A DNA stretch of 59,501 bases from CAZNXJ01 sp964577115 (GCA_964577115.1 CAZNXJ010000032.1:1-59501); one strand, 5' to 3'; positions 27,184 through 36,550 are shown, numbered from the stretch's first letter. Numbers and translations: made by a program. The notes: a model not told the origin generated them from the sequence alone.

Positions 27184-28689
27184 CTACCGACCTGCGGTCG
27201 CGGCCTCCATGATGCGCTGCTCGGTCGCTTCCTCGCGCGAGAAGTCGCCTGTCATGCGGCCTTCGCTGAGCACAAGAATGCGGTCGCAGACGGTCAGCAA
27301 TTCGGGTAGTTCGCTGGACGTCAGGATCACGGCGAGTCCTTCGCGGCGCAGCTGGTCTATCAGCCGGTAGAGTTCGGCTTTCGCACCGACATCGACGCCT
27401 CGGGTGGGGTCGTCGAGCAGCAGGACTTTGGGCCGCGTCAGCAGCCAACGAGCGATCAGACATTTCTGTTGGTTGCCACCGCTGAGCGACGTGATGGGTT
27501 CGTCGGGCCCCGCCGTTTTCACCGCCAGGTTCGCCGCCATCTCGCTGGCCAATTGCCGCTCGCGACGTCGCTGGATGACTCCGCCCCGCGTGACCTGGCC
27601 GAGCGTGCAGATCGAGATGTTTTCGGCGACCGAGAGCTGTGAGAAGAGTCCGAGACGCTTGCGATCTTCGGCTACCAACGCAATGCCCGCACGCTTCGCC
27701 TCGGCAGGATCGCGGAACTTTACCGGCCGGCCTTCCAAGCGGATCGTGCCTTGCGGTGGTTCCGGGCTCGCCCCGAACAAGCATTCTAGTAACTCGGTGC
27801 GTCCGGCTCCCATCAGACCGGCAATTCCAAGGATTTCCCCGCGCCGCACGGAAAAGTTAATATCGCGCAGCCGCCACTGGCGCGCATGGCCGGGCCAAGG
27901 CAGCGCCAAGTCCTGAACTTCCAGCACGGTGTCGTTCATCGAATGGGACGCGCCCAACTGCACCGATTCGATTTCCCGGCCAACCATCAAATGCGTGATT
28001 TCTCGCGGGTTCGTTGCGCTGCAGTCTTTGGTCGTGACGAGCTGCCCGTCGCGTAGCACGGTAATGCGATCCGACAGGCGGAAAATCTCGTCCATCTTGT
28101 GCGAGATATAGAGGATCGTCACGTGCCGCTTTCGCAGTTGTTCGATGACGCGAAATAGCCGTTCGACTTCTACTTCGGTCAGCGCGCTGGTCGGCTCGTC
28201 CATGATCAGGATGTCGCTTTCGAGCGACAACGCCTTCGCGATCTCGATCAATTGCTGATCGCCAACCCGCAGGTCACCGGCGCGGCAACGCACGTCGAAG
28301 TCACACTCGAGCTCCTCGAGCAGCGCTCGGGCGGTGCGCTCCATCGAACGGTCGTCGAGCAGTCCGAAGCGTCGTATTTCACGGCCGAGAAAGATATTCG
28401 ATGCCACGGACAGTTCATCCACCAGGTTCAATTCCTGATGGATAATGCTGATGCCCGCTGCCTCGGCGTCGCGCGTGCCGCGAAAACGCACGGGGTGATC
28501 ACGCACGAGAAGCTGCCCCTCGTACTCAGTGATCACACCGGAAAGAATCTTCATCAGCGTGCTTTTACCCGCACCATTCTCGCCGCAGATCGAATGCAGC
28601 TCGCCAGCTTCGATGCTCAGCGACACGTCCTGAAGTGCAATGACGCCGGGAAAACGCTTCGTGACGTTTTGGATGGCAATCGCAGACAT
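27184..28689 (-). CDS. Sugar ABC transporter ATP-binding protein (RbsA/XylG/MglA type)
   Basis: This 501-residue double ABC ATPase drives monosaccharide import. Domain 1 has Walker A GENGAGKST, signature LRVGDQQLIEIAKAL and Walker B ILIMDEPTSAL. Domain 2 has the degenerate Walker A GLMGAGRTE usual in this family, LSGGNQQKCLIARWL and LLLDDPTRGVDVGAK. The start at 28689 (MSAIAIQNVTKRFPG) is chosen because residues upstream in the frame do not look protein-like. It is the third gene of the importer operon, 99 bases after the permease. The transported sugar is not certain: ribose, xylose and galactose importers share this layout. Confidence 0.95.
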   Translation of the reverse strand: MSAIAIQNVTKRFPGVIALQDVSLSIEAGELHSICGENGAGKSTLMKILSGVITEYEGQLLVRDHPVRFRGTRDAEAAGISIIHQELNLVDELSVASNIFLGREIRRFGLLDDRSMERTARALLEELECDFDVRCRAGDLRVGDQQLIEIAKALSLESDILIMDEPTSALTEVEVERLFRVIEQLRKRHVTILYISHKMDEIFRLSDRITVLRDGQLVTTKDCSATNPREITHLMVGREIESVQLGASHSMNDTVLEVQDLALPWPGHARQWRLRDINFSVRRGEILGIAGLMGAGRTELLECLFGASPEPPQGTIRLEGRPVKFRDPAEAKRAGIALVAEDRKRLGLFSQLSVAENISICTLGQVTRGGVIQRRRERQLASEMAANLAVKTAGPDEPITSLSGGNQQKCLIARWLLTRPKVLLLDDPTRGVDVGAKAELYRLIDQLRREGLAVILTSSELPELLTVCDRILVLSEGRMTGDFSREEATEQRIMEAATAGR

Positions 28690-28788
28690 CGCGCTGTCTT
28701 TATCGGAGTAATGAAGGGGGCCTCGTAGCGGTCGCCCTTGCGTACTTGCCAGCACCTGCTCGGCGTCGGAACGGTACGAACGCGGAAG

Positions 28789-30012
28789 TCAACCCGCTCG
28801 GTCGCGGGCCTGTAGCAGTTGCACGGCGCCGAGCGCCAGCAGGGCCCCGATGCCGGTCACCAGCGCAGCCGTCGTACCACCGATCATGGCGCCGAGCAAT
28901 CCTGCGAGCAGAGCAAGCGATATCAGGGACACACTGCCCAACGCCCCGGGAAATAAGCGCCGAGTGTGAGCGGCACCGGATCGCAATTGGCTGAAGGCGA
29001 CCGCGACGACGACGACAATCCCGACGATCTGGCCTTCGTAAATGTCCGCGCCCGTCTTGATGATCTTTGCGACTCCGTCAATGACACAGCGCAGGAACAA
29101 GGCGCCCAGCGCCGTGCCCGGAATCGTACCGACGCCACCTTGCAGACTGCATCCGCCGACGACGGCAGCGGCGATCGCGTTGAGTTCATAGCCCCGGCCG
29201 AGTGTCTGCGGCGAGGCAACACTTTGCTCGGCAATGTAGAGGATGCCCGCCACCGTCGACGTCAATGTGCCGATGCAGTACGCAAGCCACTTGATTTGCG
29301 ATGTGCGAATGCCGCTTAGCCGCGCTGCCTGTTCATTGCCGCCGAGTGCGTAGATATGCCGGCCGACCACCGTGCACCGAAGCAGAAACCAGATCGCGGC
29401 GGCAAGCAACAGGAACAGAACAATCGGGATCCATACCGACTTGGCCAGATAACGAAACTGCTCGTCGTAGATCTGGATCTGCGTCGCCTTGGCGTTCCAC
29501 ATCACTTCCGTGACGTTCTCGCAAATGGCGCGGCTCAGACTGCGCAGTCCGACGAGCGTCGCAAGTGTGGCGATAAAAGGAGGCAGACCGATGACCGTGA
29601 TCAGCCAGGTATGGAGTGTACCGACAAGCAGGCCAACGATGAGCGTGGCGGTAATCGCCGTCCCCATGACGCCCAGCCCCACCGGCTGTCCCAGCCGCAT
29701 TTCTTCCGGCGCCAACAACAGCATGATCGTAGCGCAGATGGTGCCGCTGAAAGCGATCATCGAACCGGCAGAGAGGTCGATACCGCCGGCGATAATCACG
29801 ACCGCGGCGCCAAGTGAGAAAATGCCGAGGTACGCGGTCTGCCGCGCAATCTCGATCGCGCTGGCTTCGGGCCGATACCAAAAGGTGTGGTTGGCGTCGA
29901 GCAGCGCTGTACCGGCAATCACGACGAGAATCGCGATCGCCAGTATCCATTCGTTCGCCGAAAGCAGCCAACGCCCACGTTGGCCGGGTGGCGAAAGCCG
30001 ATCACGTCCCAC
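28789..30012 (-). CDS. Sugar ABC transporter permease (RbsC family)
   Basis: This 407-residue integral membrane protein has about eight to ten hydrophobic segments, beginning EWILAIAILVVIAGTALL. It carries the family segments AGGIDLSAGSMIAFSG (near residue 80), ALGGNEQAARLSGI and GGCSLQGGVGTIPGTALGA. It forms the channel dimer of the sugar importer. The GTG start at 30012 is 3 bases after the stop of the binding-protein gene, so the two are translationally close. A non-conserved hydrophobic C-terminal extension of about 70 residues (GLLGAMIGGTTAALVTGIGALLAL) is longer than in E. coli RbsC. Confidence 0.94.
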   Translation of the reverse strand: MGRDRLSPPGQRGRWLLSANEWILAIAILVVIAGTALLDANHTFWYRPEASAIEIARQTAYLGIFSLGAAVVIIAGGIDLSAGSMIAFSGTICATIMLLLAPEEMRLGQPVGLGVMGTAITATLIVGLLVGTLHTWLITVIGLPPFIATLATLVGLRSLSRAICENVTEVMWNAKATQIQIYDEQFRYLAKSVWIPIVLFLLLAAAIWFLLRCTVVGRHIYALGGNEQAARLSGIRTSQIKWLAYCIGTLTSTVAGILYIAEQSVASPQTLGRGYELNAIAAAVVGGCSLQGGVGTIPGTALGALFLRCVIDGVAKIIKTGADIYEGQIVGIVVVVAVAFSQLRSGAAHTRRLFPGALGSVSLISLALLAGLLGAMIGGTTAALVTGIGALLALGAVQLLQARDRAG

Positions 30013-30015
30013 GAA

Positions 30016-31122
30016 CTAGGACCCCTGCAGGTTGTACTGCTTCAACCACTGTTGGAACTCGCTCAGTTTCATGAACGTGGTTGTATTCGAGTCGAACAAA
30101 TCGGCGGTGACTGGCGTGCCTTCATCGGGCACGACCACCTTGAGCCCCGTTGTATAAACGTCGCCACCTGGCTCCGAACGGTTCGGAAACAGCTCGTTGA
30201 TCGTCGCTTCGTCGTTTTCGTTCAGCGCCTTCAAGATCTTCACCGCCAGATAGCCCATCTGGAACGGATCCTGGACGACCATTGCGTCGATCTGGCCCTG
30301 GGCCATTTTGGCAATGGCCAGTGGCTCCGCGTCGAACGTGACGACCGTCATCTTGTCACGCACCTGCTTTTCCTCGACCACGTCGGCGATCGCCGGCGCG
30401 TTGTACGACCAGATGCCCACCAGTGCGACCAGATCGGTGTGGTTGGCGATGGCGTTGCGAACGTTTTCAAGGGCTTTGGAACGGTCCGTGTCGTCGGCCA
30501 TCCGGTCGGCCTCGCGATAGGCTTCGCCCACGGCGTCCTTGAACCCATCCATGCGTTTGCGCGCGTTGTCCGATCCCGTGCGCCCGACGAATTGCACGTA
30601 CGAGCCTTCCGTCAGTTGTCGGTTTTCCAGCAGCGCTTTGGCGGCGATGCCGAGTGCCTGCCCGCCGGCGTAATTGTCCGTGCCGATATAGAACTCGCGC
30701 GCGTCCTTAAATCGCTCCGCGTTCACGTCCGCATCGACGGTCACCACGGGGATGCCCTTGTCGCGGAACTGCTTGAGCAGATCAGCAACCATGGCGTTGT
30801 CGGCGTCGAGCGCCGAGATGGCCAGCCCGGCCACGTCGGTCTGGGTCAGTAACTGGCGCAGTTTGCTGATCTGTCCGTCCGGCGAACCATCGTTCACCTC
30901 GACCACGGCGTACATGCCCGACGCGGCAAGGTTCAATTCCTTGTCGGCTTCCTGGAGACCCTGCCGAGCGGTATCCCAGAAGGGCGAATCGCTGTTCGTT
31001 AGCAAGACAATTCGTTTGCCGCTCCGGGGCGCCTCTTCGGTGCGATTGCAGCCGGTGATGACGGCCAGCGCGAAAAGAAGTGCCGAAATCCCGAATACGG
31101 TCCGCTGGAGCGTGCGATGCAT
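30016..31122 (-). CDS. Sugar ABC transporter substrate-binding lipoprotein (RbsB-like)
   Basis: This 368-residue protein has a signal peptide ending in the lipobox VITGC (Cys25), so it is probably a lipoprotein anchored at the membrane. The mature part is a periplasmic-binding-protein type 1 fold: KRIVLLTNSDSPFWDTARQGLQEAD, AISALDADNAMVADLL and VVTVDADVN, then VALVGIWSYNAPAIADVV. It delivers the sugar to the RbsC/RbsA-type partners downstream and is the first gene of the operon. The ligand cannot be inferred; ribose, xylose, inositol and AI-2 binders all share this fold. Confidence 0.93.
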   Translation of the reverse strand: MHRTLQRTVFGISALLFALAVITGCNRTEEAPRSGKRIVLLTNSDSPFWDTARQGLQEADKELNLAASGMYAVVEVNDGSPDGQISKLRQLLTQTDVAGLAISALDADNAMVADLLKQFRDKGIPVVTVDADVNAERFKDAREFYIGTDNYAGGQALGIAAKALLENRQLTEGSYVQFVGRTGSDNARKRMDGFKDAVGEAYREADRMADDTDRSKALENVRNAIANHTDLVALVGIWSYNAPAIADVVEEKQVRDKMTVVTFDAEPLAIAKMAQGQIDAMVVQDPFQMGYLAVKILKALNENDEATINELFPNRSEPGGDVYTTGLKVVVPDEGTPVTADLFDSNTTTFMKLSEFQQWLKQYNLQGS

Positions 31123-31411
31123 CGCGTTGAATCCCCATTACGAGTCAGCTCGACCGAACGGAACGAGCCCCGTCGAGATAAGACGAGACGTTGCCCGTGG
31201 GTGAAGAGAAAAAAAGAGCGAAACCGCTGACCACCTCGGATGAACTTTGGCGGGGAGGAGATTCGGCGGATCTCCCGTCGGCGGGCCCCGTATCTACATT
31301 TGGCCCTGTACGGCTCAGGGTCCGTCAGCCCAGGGCCAGGCGGCAGCGGCTTCGCGCGGGAGCCAGCCCGCGCGCTTGCACGGGCCGACCCAAGTGAACG
31401 CCTGGCGGCGG

Positions 31412-31618
31412 TTAGTTGCCGGTGGTCGCGTTCGAGTCGTCGAACGCCGCGTCGGAATCGAGATCCGAATCCATATCGGCATCCGGGTCCGTACCCAGGT
31501 CTTCGCCCGAATCAATCACCGGCGTATCCACATCATCGGTGGGAGCTTCGGTGTTCTGGCAGCCGACGAGCGGCGTGAGCGCACCCAAGACGAGGAGCGC
31601 CGCGAATTTACGCAACAT
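31412..31618 (-). CDS. Small Asp-rich lipoprotein (68 aa)
   Basis: The ATG at 31618 follows AAAGGAGAAGTTC, an excellent ribosome binding site. The product starts MLRKFAALLVLGALTPLVGC, a lipoprotein signal with the lipobox near Cys20. A very acidic tail full of Asp (DADMDSDLDSDAAFDD) and Thr/Asn follows. The mature peptide of about 48 residues has no fold signature. It could bind cations or simply be a surface anchor; function unknown. It is divergent from the Ser/Thr kinase gene and follows the sugar-importer promoter space. A GC-rich hairpin (31353-31374) lies about 40 bases behind its stop without a T-tract. Confidence 0.75.
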   Translation of the reverse strand: MLRKFAALLVLGALTPLVGCQNTEAPTDDVDTPVIDSGEDLGTDPDADMDSDLDSDAAFDDSNATTGN

Positions 31619-31840
31619 GAACTTCTCCTTTCGTTGCCGGAACGGCGTAGCGAAAACCCTAATGTAATTGTCGCGCACCCCGTGAACAAGTGCCGCACGG
31701 CGCCGGCGCGCCTCGCACCAAATCGACCGCCGATTTGTCGCACGGGCTCATCAATTCGCCGCCGATTTCCGATGAAAGAAGAGGGGTGTGGCGCGCGAAC
31801 CGAGCGAAGTCGCCATCGATTTCGAAACGCAGGGATGCAG

Positions 31841-32725
31841 ATGGACGAGCACGGGATCGAGCGACTCGCGGGGGCCACCCGAGCCGGCACGGTAGAGGCG
31901 GAACGGAACGGCTGGATTCCCGTCGCACCACTTGCCCATAGTCGACTGTTCTCGCTGGCGATCGCACGGCCGGCCGGCTGCGAGAACGTCCGCTTTGCGG
32001 ACTACGTGATCAAGCAAGTGCGCTGGGACACCGACGAACCGCTCACCGCACTGCGACTGCTCGCGCGCGAGGTCGAAGTCAGCCGGGACGTGGCGCACCC
32101 GCATCTCGCCACGATCCTCGCCGCCGAGCTGTCCGGAACGCCGCCGTTTATCGTGCGGCCGTACTATGACGGCGCGAGTGCCCGCGAGCTTTCCGACCGT
32201 TCTCCGCGGCGTCACCTGCGGCATCTGTTGTGGTGGAGCCGGCAGGTGGCCGAAGCATTGGCGGCGCTGCATGAACGGGGCTGGGTCCATGGTGACATCA
32301 AGCCCGAAAACATCATCGTATCGCCCACCGGCCACGTGACGCTGATCGATCTTGGCTTTGCGTGCCGCCCGGACGGCGAAGATCCGCCCCTCGCACCGCT
32401 GCTCCAGGCCAGCCTAGCATACGCAGCACCGGAGTTGATTGCGGCGACCTTCGGCATGTCCGCCAAAGCCGATATCTATGGGCTCGGCGTAACGCTGTTC
32501 GAGCTATTAACCGGGGAGCTGCCTTTTAATGGCACGGCCGAACAGCTTGCGCGAGCGCACGTGGAACAACCCGCGCCCGATCCCCGCCGGCTCGTACGCG
32601 ATCTTCCGTCGCACGTCGCGCGACTCGTCCAGCGGCTGCTCAGCAAGCAGCCCGAGCATCGCCCGACGGCTAGCGAGCTCGTCGAAAAGCTCTTCGAATA
32701 CGAAATCATGTACTTCGCGTCGTGA
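31841..32725 (+). CDS. Eukaryotic-like Ser/Thr protein kinase
   Basis: This 294-residue soluble kinase has VIKQV with Lys59, the helix-C Glu77, the catalytic loop WVHGDIKPENI (150-160, HGD in place of HRD), LIDLGFA (DLG in place of DFG, 170-172), YAAPELI and DIYGLGVTLFELLTGELPF. The catalytic Asp152, Lys and Asn are all present, so activity is likely. No glycine-rich loop is visible ahead of Lys59. There is no membrane segment or PASTA/TPR sensor domain. The start at 31841 has AGGG at six bases, although the frame is open far upstream. It ends 3 bases from the convergent lhgO stop. Confidence 0.88.
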   Translation: MDEHGIERLAGATRAGTVEAERNGWIPVAPLAHSRLFSLAIARPAGCENVRFADYVIKQVRWDTDEPLTALRLLAREVEVSRDVAHPHLATILAAELSGTPPFIVRPYYDGASARELSDRSPRRHLRHLLWWSRQVAEALAALHERGWVHGDIKPENIIVSPTGHVTLIDLGFACRPDGEDPPLAPLLQASLAYAAPELIAATFGMSAKADIYGLGVTLFELLTGELPFNGTAEQLARAHVEQPAPDPRRLVRDLPSHVARLVQRLLSKQPEHRPTASELVEKLFEYEIMYFAS

Positions 32726-32728
32726 CGA

Positions 32729-33925
32729 TTACGAGCGGAGTTTGTCGAGCTGCTCGACAATCAGCTTGCCAATATTTAGCGACGACGTGGCGGCCGGCGA
32801 AGGGGCATTGCACACATGCACCGTTCGCTCGCCCGACACAATTAAGAAATCGTCCACCATCGAGCCGTCCGCTTGGACCGCCTGGGCCCGTACTCCCGCA
32901 CGCCCCGGCACGAGATGCTCGCTGCGAATCTCCGGCACGAGACGCTGTAGAGCGTGGACGAACGCCGTCTTACTGAACGATCGCCACATTTCGCCGGCGC
33001 CGGTTCGCCAATACTTCGCTGCCAGCTTCAAGAATCCTGGGTAGCTCAGATAGTCCGCCACGTCCCGCGGACGCACCGTTCGCTTGAGGTAACCTTCACG
33101 AGCGAACGCGAGCACCGCATTCGGACCACATTCGACGGTCCCGTCGATCATCCGCGTGAAGTGGACACCGAGGAACGGAAAACTGGGGTCCGGAACGGGA
33201 TAAATCAAATTTCGGCAGAGATGCTTCGCTTCCGGTTTCAGCTCGTAGTACTCGCCGCGAAACGGCACGATGCGCGCGGGGCATTCTTCTCCTGCCAGAC
33301 GCACGACTCGGTCGGAATGCAGCCCGGCACACGTGACGAGATATCGCCCGCGGAACTCGCGACCATCGCCCGTCCGCACGATCATTGCGTCGTGCCGCCG
33401 TTCCACCGCGCTCACCTTGGCGCCGACAGCCACCTGCCCGCCGCGCGCTTCGACCAGTTCGGCCAGCTTGTGCGCCACTTGGCGAAAATCCACGATGCCC
33501 GCTTCCGGAACGTGAATCGCGCACACTCCGGCCACGTGCGGTTCTAGTTCTCTCAAGCGTTCTGGGCCGATCAACTCACAGCGCACGCCGTTTGCCTGTC
33601 CCCGTTCGTAGATGCGTTCGAGCGCAGGCAGCTCGCTTTCGTCCACCGCGACGATCACTTTCCCGCAGATCTCGTACGGGATGCCCTGCGCGGCGCAGAA
33701 CGCCTCCATCGCTCGCTTGCCGGCTCGGCAGTTCACCGCCCGTAGCGATCCGGGCTTGTAATAGATTCCCGAGTGAAGAACTCCCGAATTACGCCCCGTC
33801 TGGTGCAAGGCAATTGCCGGTTCCTTTTCCAGGACCAGTGGGCGAAGGTCGGGATACCGCTCAGTCAATTGGTAGGCAGACGCCAAACCGACGATCCCGC
33901 CACCGACAATGACGACGTCAAACAT
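32729..33925 (-). CDS. lhgO: L-2-hydroxyglutarate oxidase/dehydrogenase (LhgO/L2HGDH-like)
   Basis: This 398-residue FAD enzyme oxidises L-2-hydroxyglutarate to 2-oxoglutarate. It shows the FAD-binding start MFDVVIVGGGIVGLASAYQL, followed by the family-typical LHQTGRNSGVLHSGIYYKPGS (about 44-64), GIVDFRQVAHKLAE and PFRGEYYELKP. Near the C-terminus is HVCNAPSPAATSSLNIG. The ATG at 33925 starts the domain; the longer open frame runs into the N-gap and is meaningless. The gap begins 16 bases upstream, so the promoter is not in hand. It is convergent with the kinase, separated by 3 bases. Confidence 0.92.
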   Translation of the reverse strand: MFDVVIVGGGIVGLASAYQLTERYPDLRPLVLEKEPAIALHQTGRNSGVLHSGIYYKPGSLRAVNCRAGKRAMEAFCAAQGIPYEICGKVIVAVDESELPALERIYERGQANGVRCELIGPERLRELEPHVAGVCAIHVPEAGIVDFRQVAHKLAELVEARGGQVAVGAKVSAVERRHDAMIVRTGDGREFRGRYLVTCAGLHSDRVVRLAGEECPARIVPFRGEYYELKPEAKHLCRNLIYPVPDPSFPFLGVHFTRMIDGTVECGPNAVLAFAREGYLKRTVRPRDVADYLSYPGFLKLAAKYWRTGAGEMWRSFSKTAFVHALQRLVPEIRSEHLVPGRAGVRAQAVQADGSMVDDFLIVSGERTVHVCNAPSPAATSSLNIGKLIVEQLDKLRS

Positions 33926-34340
33926 AGAGGAGAATGAAGGANNNNNNNNNNNNNNNNNNNNNNNNNNNNNNNNNNNNNNNNNNNNNNNNNNNNNNNNNNN
34001 NNNNNNNNNNNNNNNNNNNNNNNNNNNNNNNNNNNNNNNNNGGGGGAGTGGAGATGCTGGGAGTGCTGTGGATTTTACTTGTTGGGGGATTTGTATTTTG
34101 CGCCGCCGAGCGATTTTTGTCTGCTTGTGCGTTTCGCCTCGTCTGTTCATCCGTCATCCGCTAGCGTTCGGCCTTTCCTGGTAAACTGGCGAATGTGCAT
34201 GCGCCGATATTCCCTTCTAGCCGCTACACGGCTCAGGACCGGGACAACCGATGTCTGCGGTCTATCCGCATCTGGCGGAACCTCGCTTGTTCCCCGGTAC
34301 GGATTCTGGATAATTCCTGCCCGCAAATGGAGATGCCGCG
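33926..34340. other. Intergenic region containing a 100-base assembly gap
   Basis: Bases 33942-34041 are N, the conventional fixed-length scaffold gap, so the true distance is unknown. On the right, 34043-34340 holds no credible gene. Frames that run through the Ns are artefacts. The gap lies between lhgO (minus) and a DUF1207 gene (plus), so their promoters and possibly further genes may be missing. Confidence 0.9.
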
Positions 34341-35333
34341 TTGAACCAGGGTGCGTTTTGGACGATGAGCCGATGCGCTGCCATCGCAACTTTCGTGCTA
34401 CTGGCGAGCCTCTTGCCGGCCAGCACGGTGCGTGCCCAGTTCGGCCGACATCCGTTCACCCCATCGCAGCTTGCTGACCCACTTCCCGCAGGCGGTCTGG
34501 CGCAGGGTGCCCCCGAGCCCTACATGGATCTCGACACGTATCTCGGGCAGAACTCCTTTCCCGAGGACGGGCCAGCGTTCTGGACATGGCAGCTGCTGCC
34601 CGACGGATTGATCTACCGCAGTTACCTAGCGGGCGTCAAGGAATCGCGCCTTTCGGGGCAGATTGTCTATGAGCAGGACGATGGATGGCTGTGGGAATCG
34701 ACGGTCGGAGACCGCTTTGGCCTCTTCCGCTGGGGAACGACGGACACAAACTTCCCGGTTGGTGTGCAGCTCGACGTCGAAGGATCCGCGCAGGTGCGAC
34801 TCGACGTTGTCGAGAACGTGGATGTTCGTTCGGTTGACTTCCGAGGCGGGGTGCCGCTGACGTTTGGATGGGGCCGGCACCGCACGAAGTTCGGCTACTA
34901 TCATCTCAGCTCGCATCTGGGTGACGAATTTCTGATTCGGCACCCAACCTACGACCGGCTGAACTACTCGCGCGACGTTCTCGTGCTGGGACACTCGGTC
35001 TACCTGACGCCGCGGATGCGCATCTATGGCGAAGCTGGCTGGGCGTTCTACAGCGACGTGGCGAAGGAATGGGAGTTTCAGTTCGGGCTCGAACACGCGC
35101 CGGTCGGCCCCACCGGCCCGCACGGCGAACCGTTCTTTGCCGCGAACGCTCATTTGCGCGAGGAAGTTGATTTCGGCGGTGGGCTGTCGGTCCAGACCGG
35201 CTGGGCCTGGCGGGGGATCAGCGGCCGCATGTTGCGAGCTGGCGTCCAGTACTACAACGGCAAGAGCCCGCAATTTTCGTTCTACGACGACCACGAGCAG
35301 ACGCTCGGCTTCGCCCTCTGGTACGACCGCTAG
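34341..35333 (+). CDS. DUF1207 outer-membrane beta-barrel-like protein
   Basis: The 330-residue product has a signal peptide (hydrophobic CAAIATFVLLASLLPASTVRA, cleavage near AQF). Residues about 70-330 resemble DUF1207. Markers are DGLIYRSYLAG, the DDGWLWESTVGDRFGLFRWG region and alternating beta strands such as FGYYHLSSHLGDEFL and RMLRAGVQYYNG, ending FALWYDR with an aromatic C-terminus typical of barrels. DUF1207 proteins are frequent in planctomycetes and of unknown function. The start may be the TTG at 34341 (GGAG eight bases upstream) or the ATG at 34365. Confidence 0.82.
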   Translation: MNQGAFWTMSRCAAIATFVLLASLLPASTVRAQFGRHPFTPSQLADPLPAGGLAQGAPEPYMDLDTYLGQNSFPEDGPAFWTWQLLPDGLIYRSYLAGVKESRLSGQIVYEQDDGWLWESTVGDRFGLFRWGTTDTNFPVGVQLDVEGSAQVRLDVVENVDVRSVDFRGGVPLTFGWGRHRTKFGYYHLSSHLGDEFLIRHPTYDRLNYSRDVLVLGHSVYLTPRMRIYGEAGWAFYSDVAKEWEFQFGLEHAPVGPTGPHGEPFFAANAHLREEVDFGGGLSVQTGWAWRGISGRMLRAGVQYYNGKSPQFSFYDDHEQTLGFALWYDR

Positions 35334-35365
35334 GACTTCGCGGCTCGAAGGGCGCCCGAACGGAT

Positions 35366-35393
35366 CGGGCGGCTGAACTGCCTCAGCCGCCCG
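35366..35393. terminator. Bidirectional hairpin between DUF1207 gene and tsaD
   Basis: The 11-bp perfect stem CGGGCGGCTGA/TCAGCCGCCCG has a loop of six bases. It sits between two convergent stops and overlaps the last codons of tsaD. There is no T-tract, so function as a terminator is probable by position but unproven. Confidence 0.5.
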
Positions 35394-36420
35394 CGCGGAC
35401 GAGGCCCGGCTGAACGTCGAGCGTCAGATCGTCAAAGCGCCCCGCGCGGAGCCGCTCGACGGCGATCGCTCCCATCACCGCGTTGTCGGTACAGAGGGCT
35501 GGTGGAGCAATATGGAGCGTGACGTCGCGTTTCCGGCACGCTTCCTCGAGCCGCTGGCGAAAGCGTGGATTTGCTGCGACTCCGCCGCCGACGCAGATCG
35601 TGCGCAGCCCCGTTCGTTTTTGAGCGAGCAGCGTTTTGCCGACAAGGCAGTCGACGACCGCCTCTTGAAAACTCGCCGCAACGTCCGCCATTTCGTCGGG
35701 GGCGAGGTCGAGCTTCGAGAAATCGGGCCGGCCGATGCCGGCCAGATGGTAGCGGACTGCCGTTTTCAATCCGCTGAAGCTGAAATCCAGCCGCGAGTCG
35801 TCCGACAGCAATGGACGCGGGAAGGTGTAACGCTTTGCATTTCCCTGAGCGGCCAGGCGCGACAGAGCTGGACCGCCGGGGAACGGTAGCCCGAGCATGC
35901 TCGCCACCTTGTCGAACGCCTCACCGGCCGCGTCGTCGATCGTTCCTCCGAGATAGTCGAAGTTGAACGGGTTGCGGCAATGATAGAGGCTCGTATGGCC
36001 GCCGCTAACAATCAGCCCAAGGCAGGGAAACACATCGTGCCCGGCGGCCATGCGGCAGGCATAGATATGCGCGTGCAAATGATTGATGGCGATGAGAGGT
36101 TTGTCGAGCGCGAGGCAGAGCGTTTTCGCGGCTATGAGCCCGACGAGCAGCGAGCCGGCGAGCCCGGGCGTCGTCGCCACGGCGATGGCATCAACGGCAT
36201 CGAGCGGCAGGCCGGCACGCCGCAGCGTTTCGTCAATCACCGGAATCACGCGTTCTAGATGAGCCCGCGCCGCGATTTCCGGCACGACGCCCTGGAACCG
36301 CTCGTGGAGCTTGTCCTGCGAGGCGACCACGGAGCCGAGAACCTCCAGATCCTCGGCCACCACGGCCGCAGCCGTTTCGTCGCACGTGGATTCAAGAATC
36401 AGAACGATTCGCCGGTTCAC
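35383..36420 (-). CDS. tsaD: tRNA N6-adenosine threonylcarbamoyltransferase
   Basis: This 345-residue essential enzyme (Kae1/Qri7/YgjD) installs the t6A base at position 37 of ANN-decoding tRNAs, with TsaB, TsaC and TsaE. It begins ILESTCDETAAAVV, with metal-binding His114 and His118 in NHLHAHIY. It continues with VSGGHTSLY, DYLGGTIDDAAGEAFDKVA and GGVAANPRFRQRL, and ends with the CTDNAVMGAIA Asp. The start is a GTG at 36420 read as Met. The partner genes are not in the window. An intrinsic terminator lies upstream (36449-36490), separating it from the VWA gene, so it has its own promoter. Confidence 0.97.
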   Translation of the reverse strand: MNRRIVLILESTCDETAAAVVAEDLEVLGSVVASQDKLHERFQGVVPEIAARAHLERVIPVIDETLRRAGLPLDAVDAIAVATTPGLAGSLLVGLIAAKTLCLALDKPLIAINHLHAHIYACRMAAGHDVFPCLGLIVSGGHTSLYHCRNPFNFDYLGGTIDDAAGEAFDKVASMLGLPFPGGPALSRLAAQGNAKRYTFPRPLLSDDSRLDFSFSGLKTAVRYHLAGIGRPDFSKLDLAPDEMADVAASFQEAVVDCLVGKTLLAQKRTGLRTICVGGGVAANPRFRQRLEEACRKRDVTLHIAPPALCTDNAVMGAIAVERLRAGRFDDLTLDVQPGLVRAGG

Positions 36421-36448
36421 AGGTCGTCATTTGCAAAGGGAGGTGTAG

Positions 36449-36490
36449 AAAAAAAGAGATCGCAGCGGCGCCGAGGCGCTGCTGCGATCT
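36449..36490 (-). terminator. Intrinsic terminator of the VWA gene
   Basis: Read on the minus strand, the stem AGATCGCAGCAGCGC pairs with GCGCCGCTGCGATCT (one mismatch, tetraloop). It is followed by seven U residues, from the run of As at 36449-36455. It sits about 60 bases after the stop of the 1372-aa gene and before tsaD, the classical Rho-independent layout. Confidence 0.85.
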
Positions 36491-36550
36491 GGTGATGCCA
36501 GTCATTAACTTATATCCGATTCGGCGCTGAGGCGAACCGGTGGGGGCGCT

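Noticed and set aside
31247..31840. N-terminal extension of the Ser/Thr kinase
   Set aside because: The extra 198 residues are antisense to the lipoprotein gene and lack any domain.
33926..34150. Upstream extension of lhgO through the N run
   Set aside because: The frame is only open because N translates to X; the FAD domain starts at 33925.
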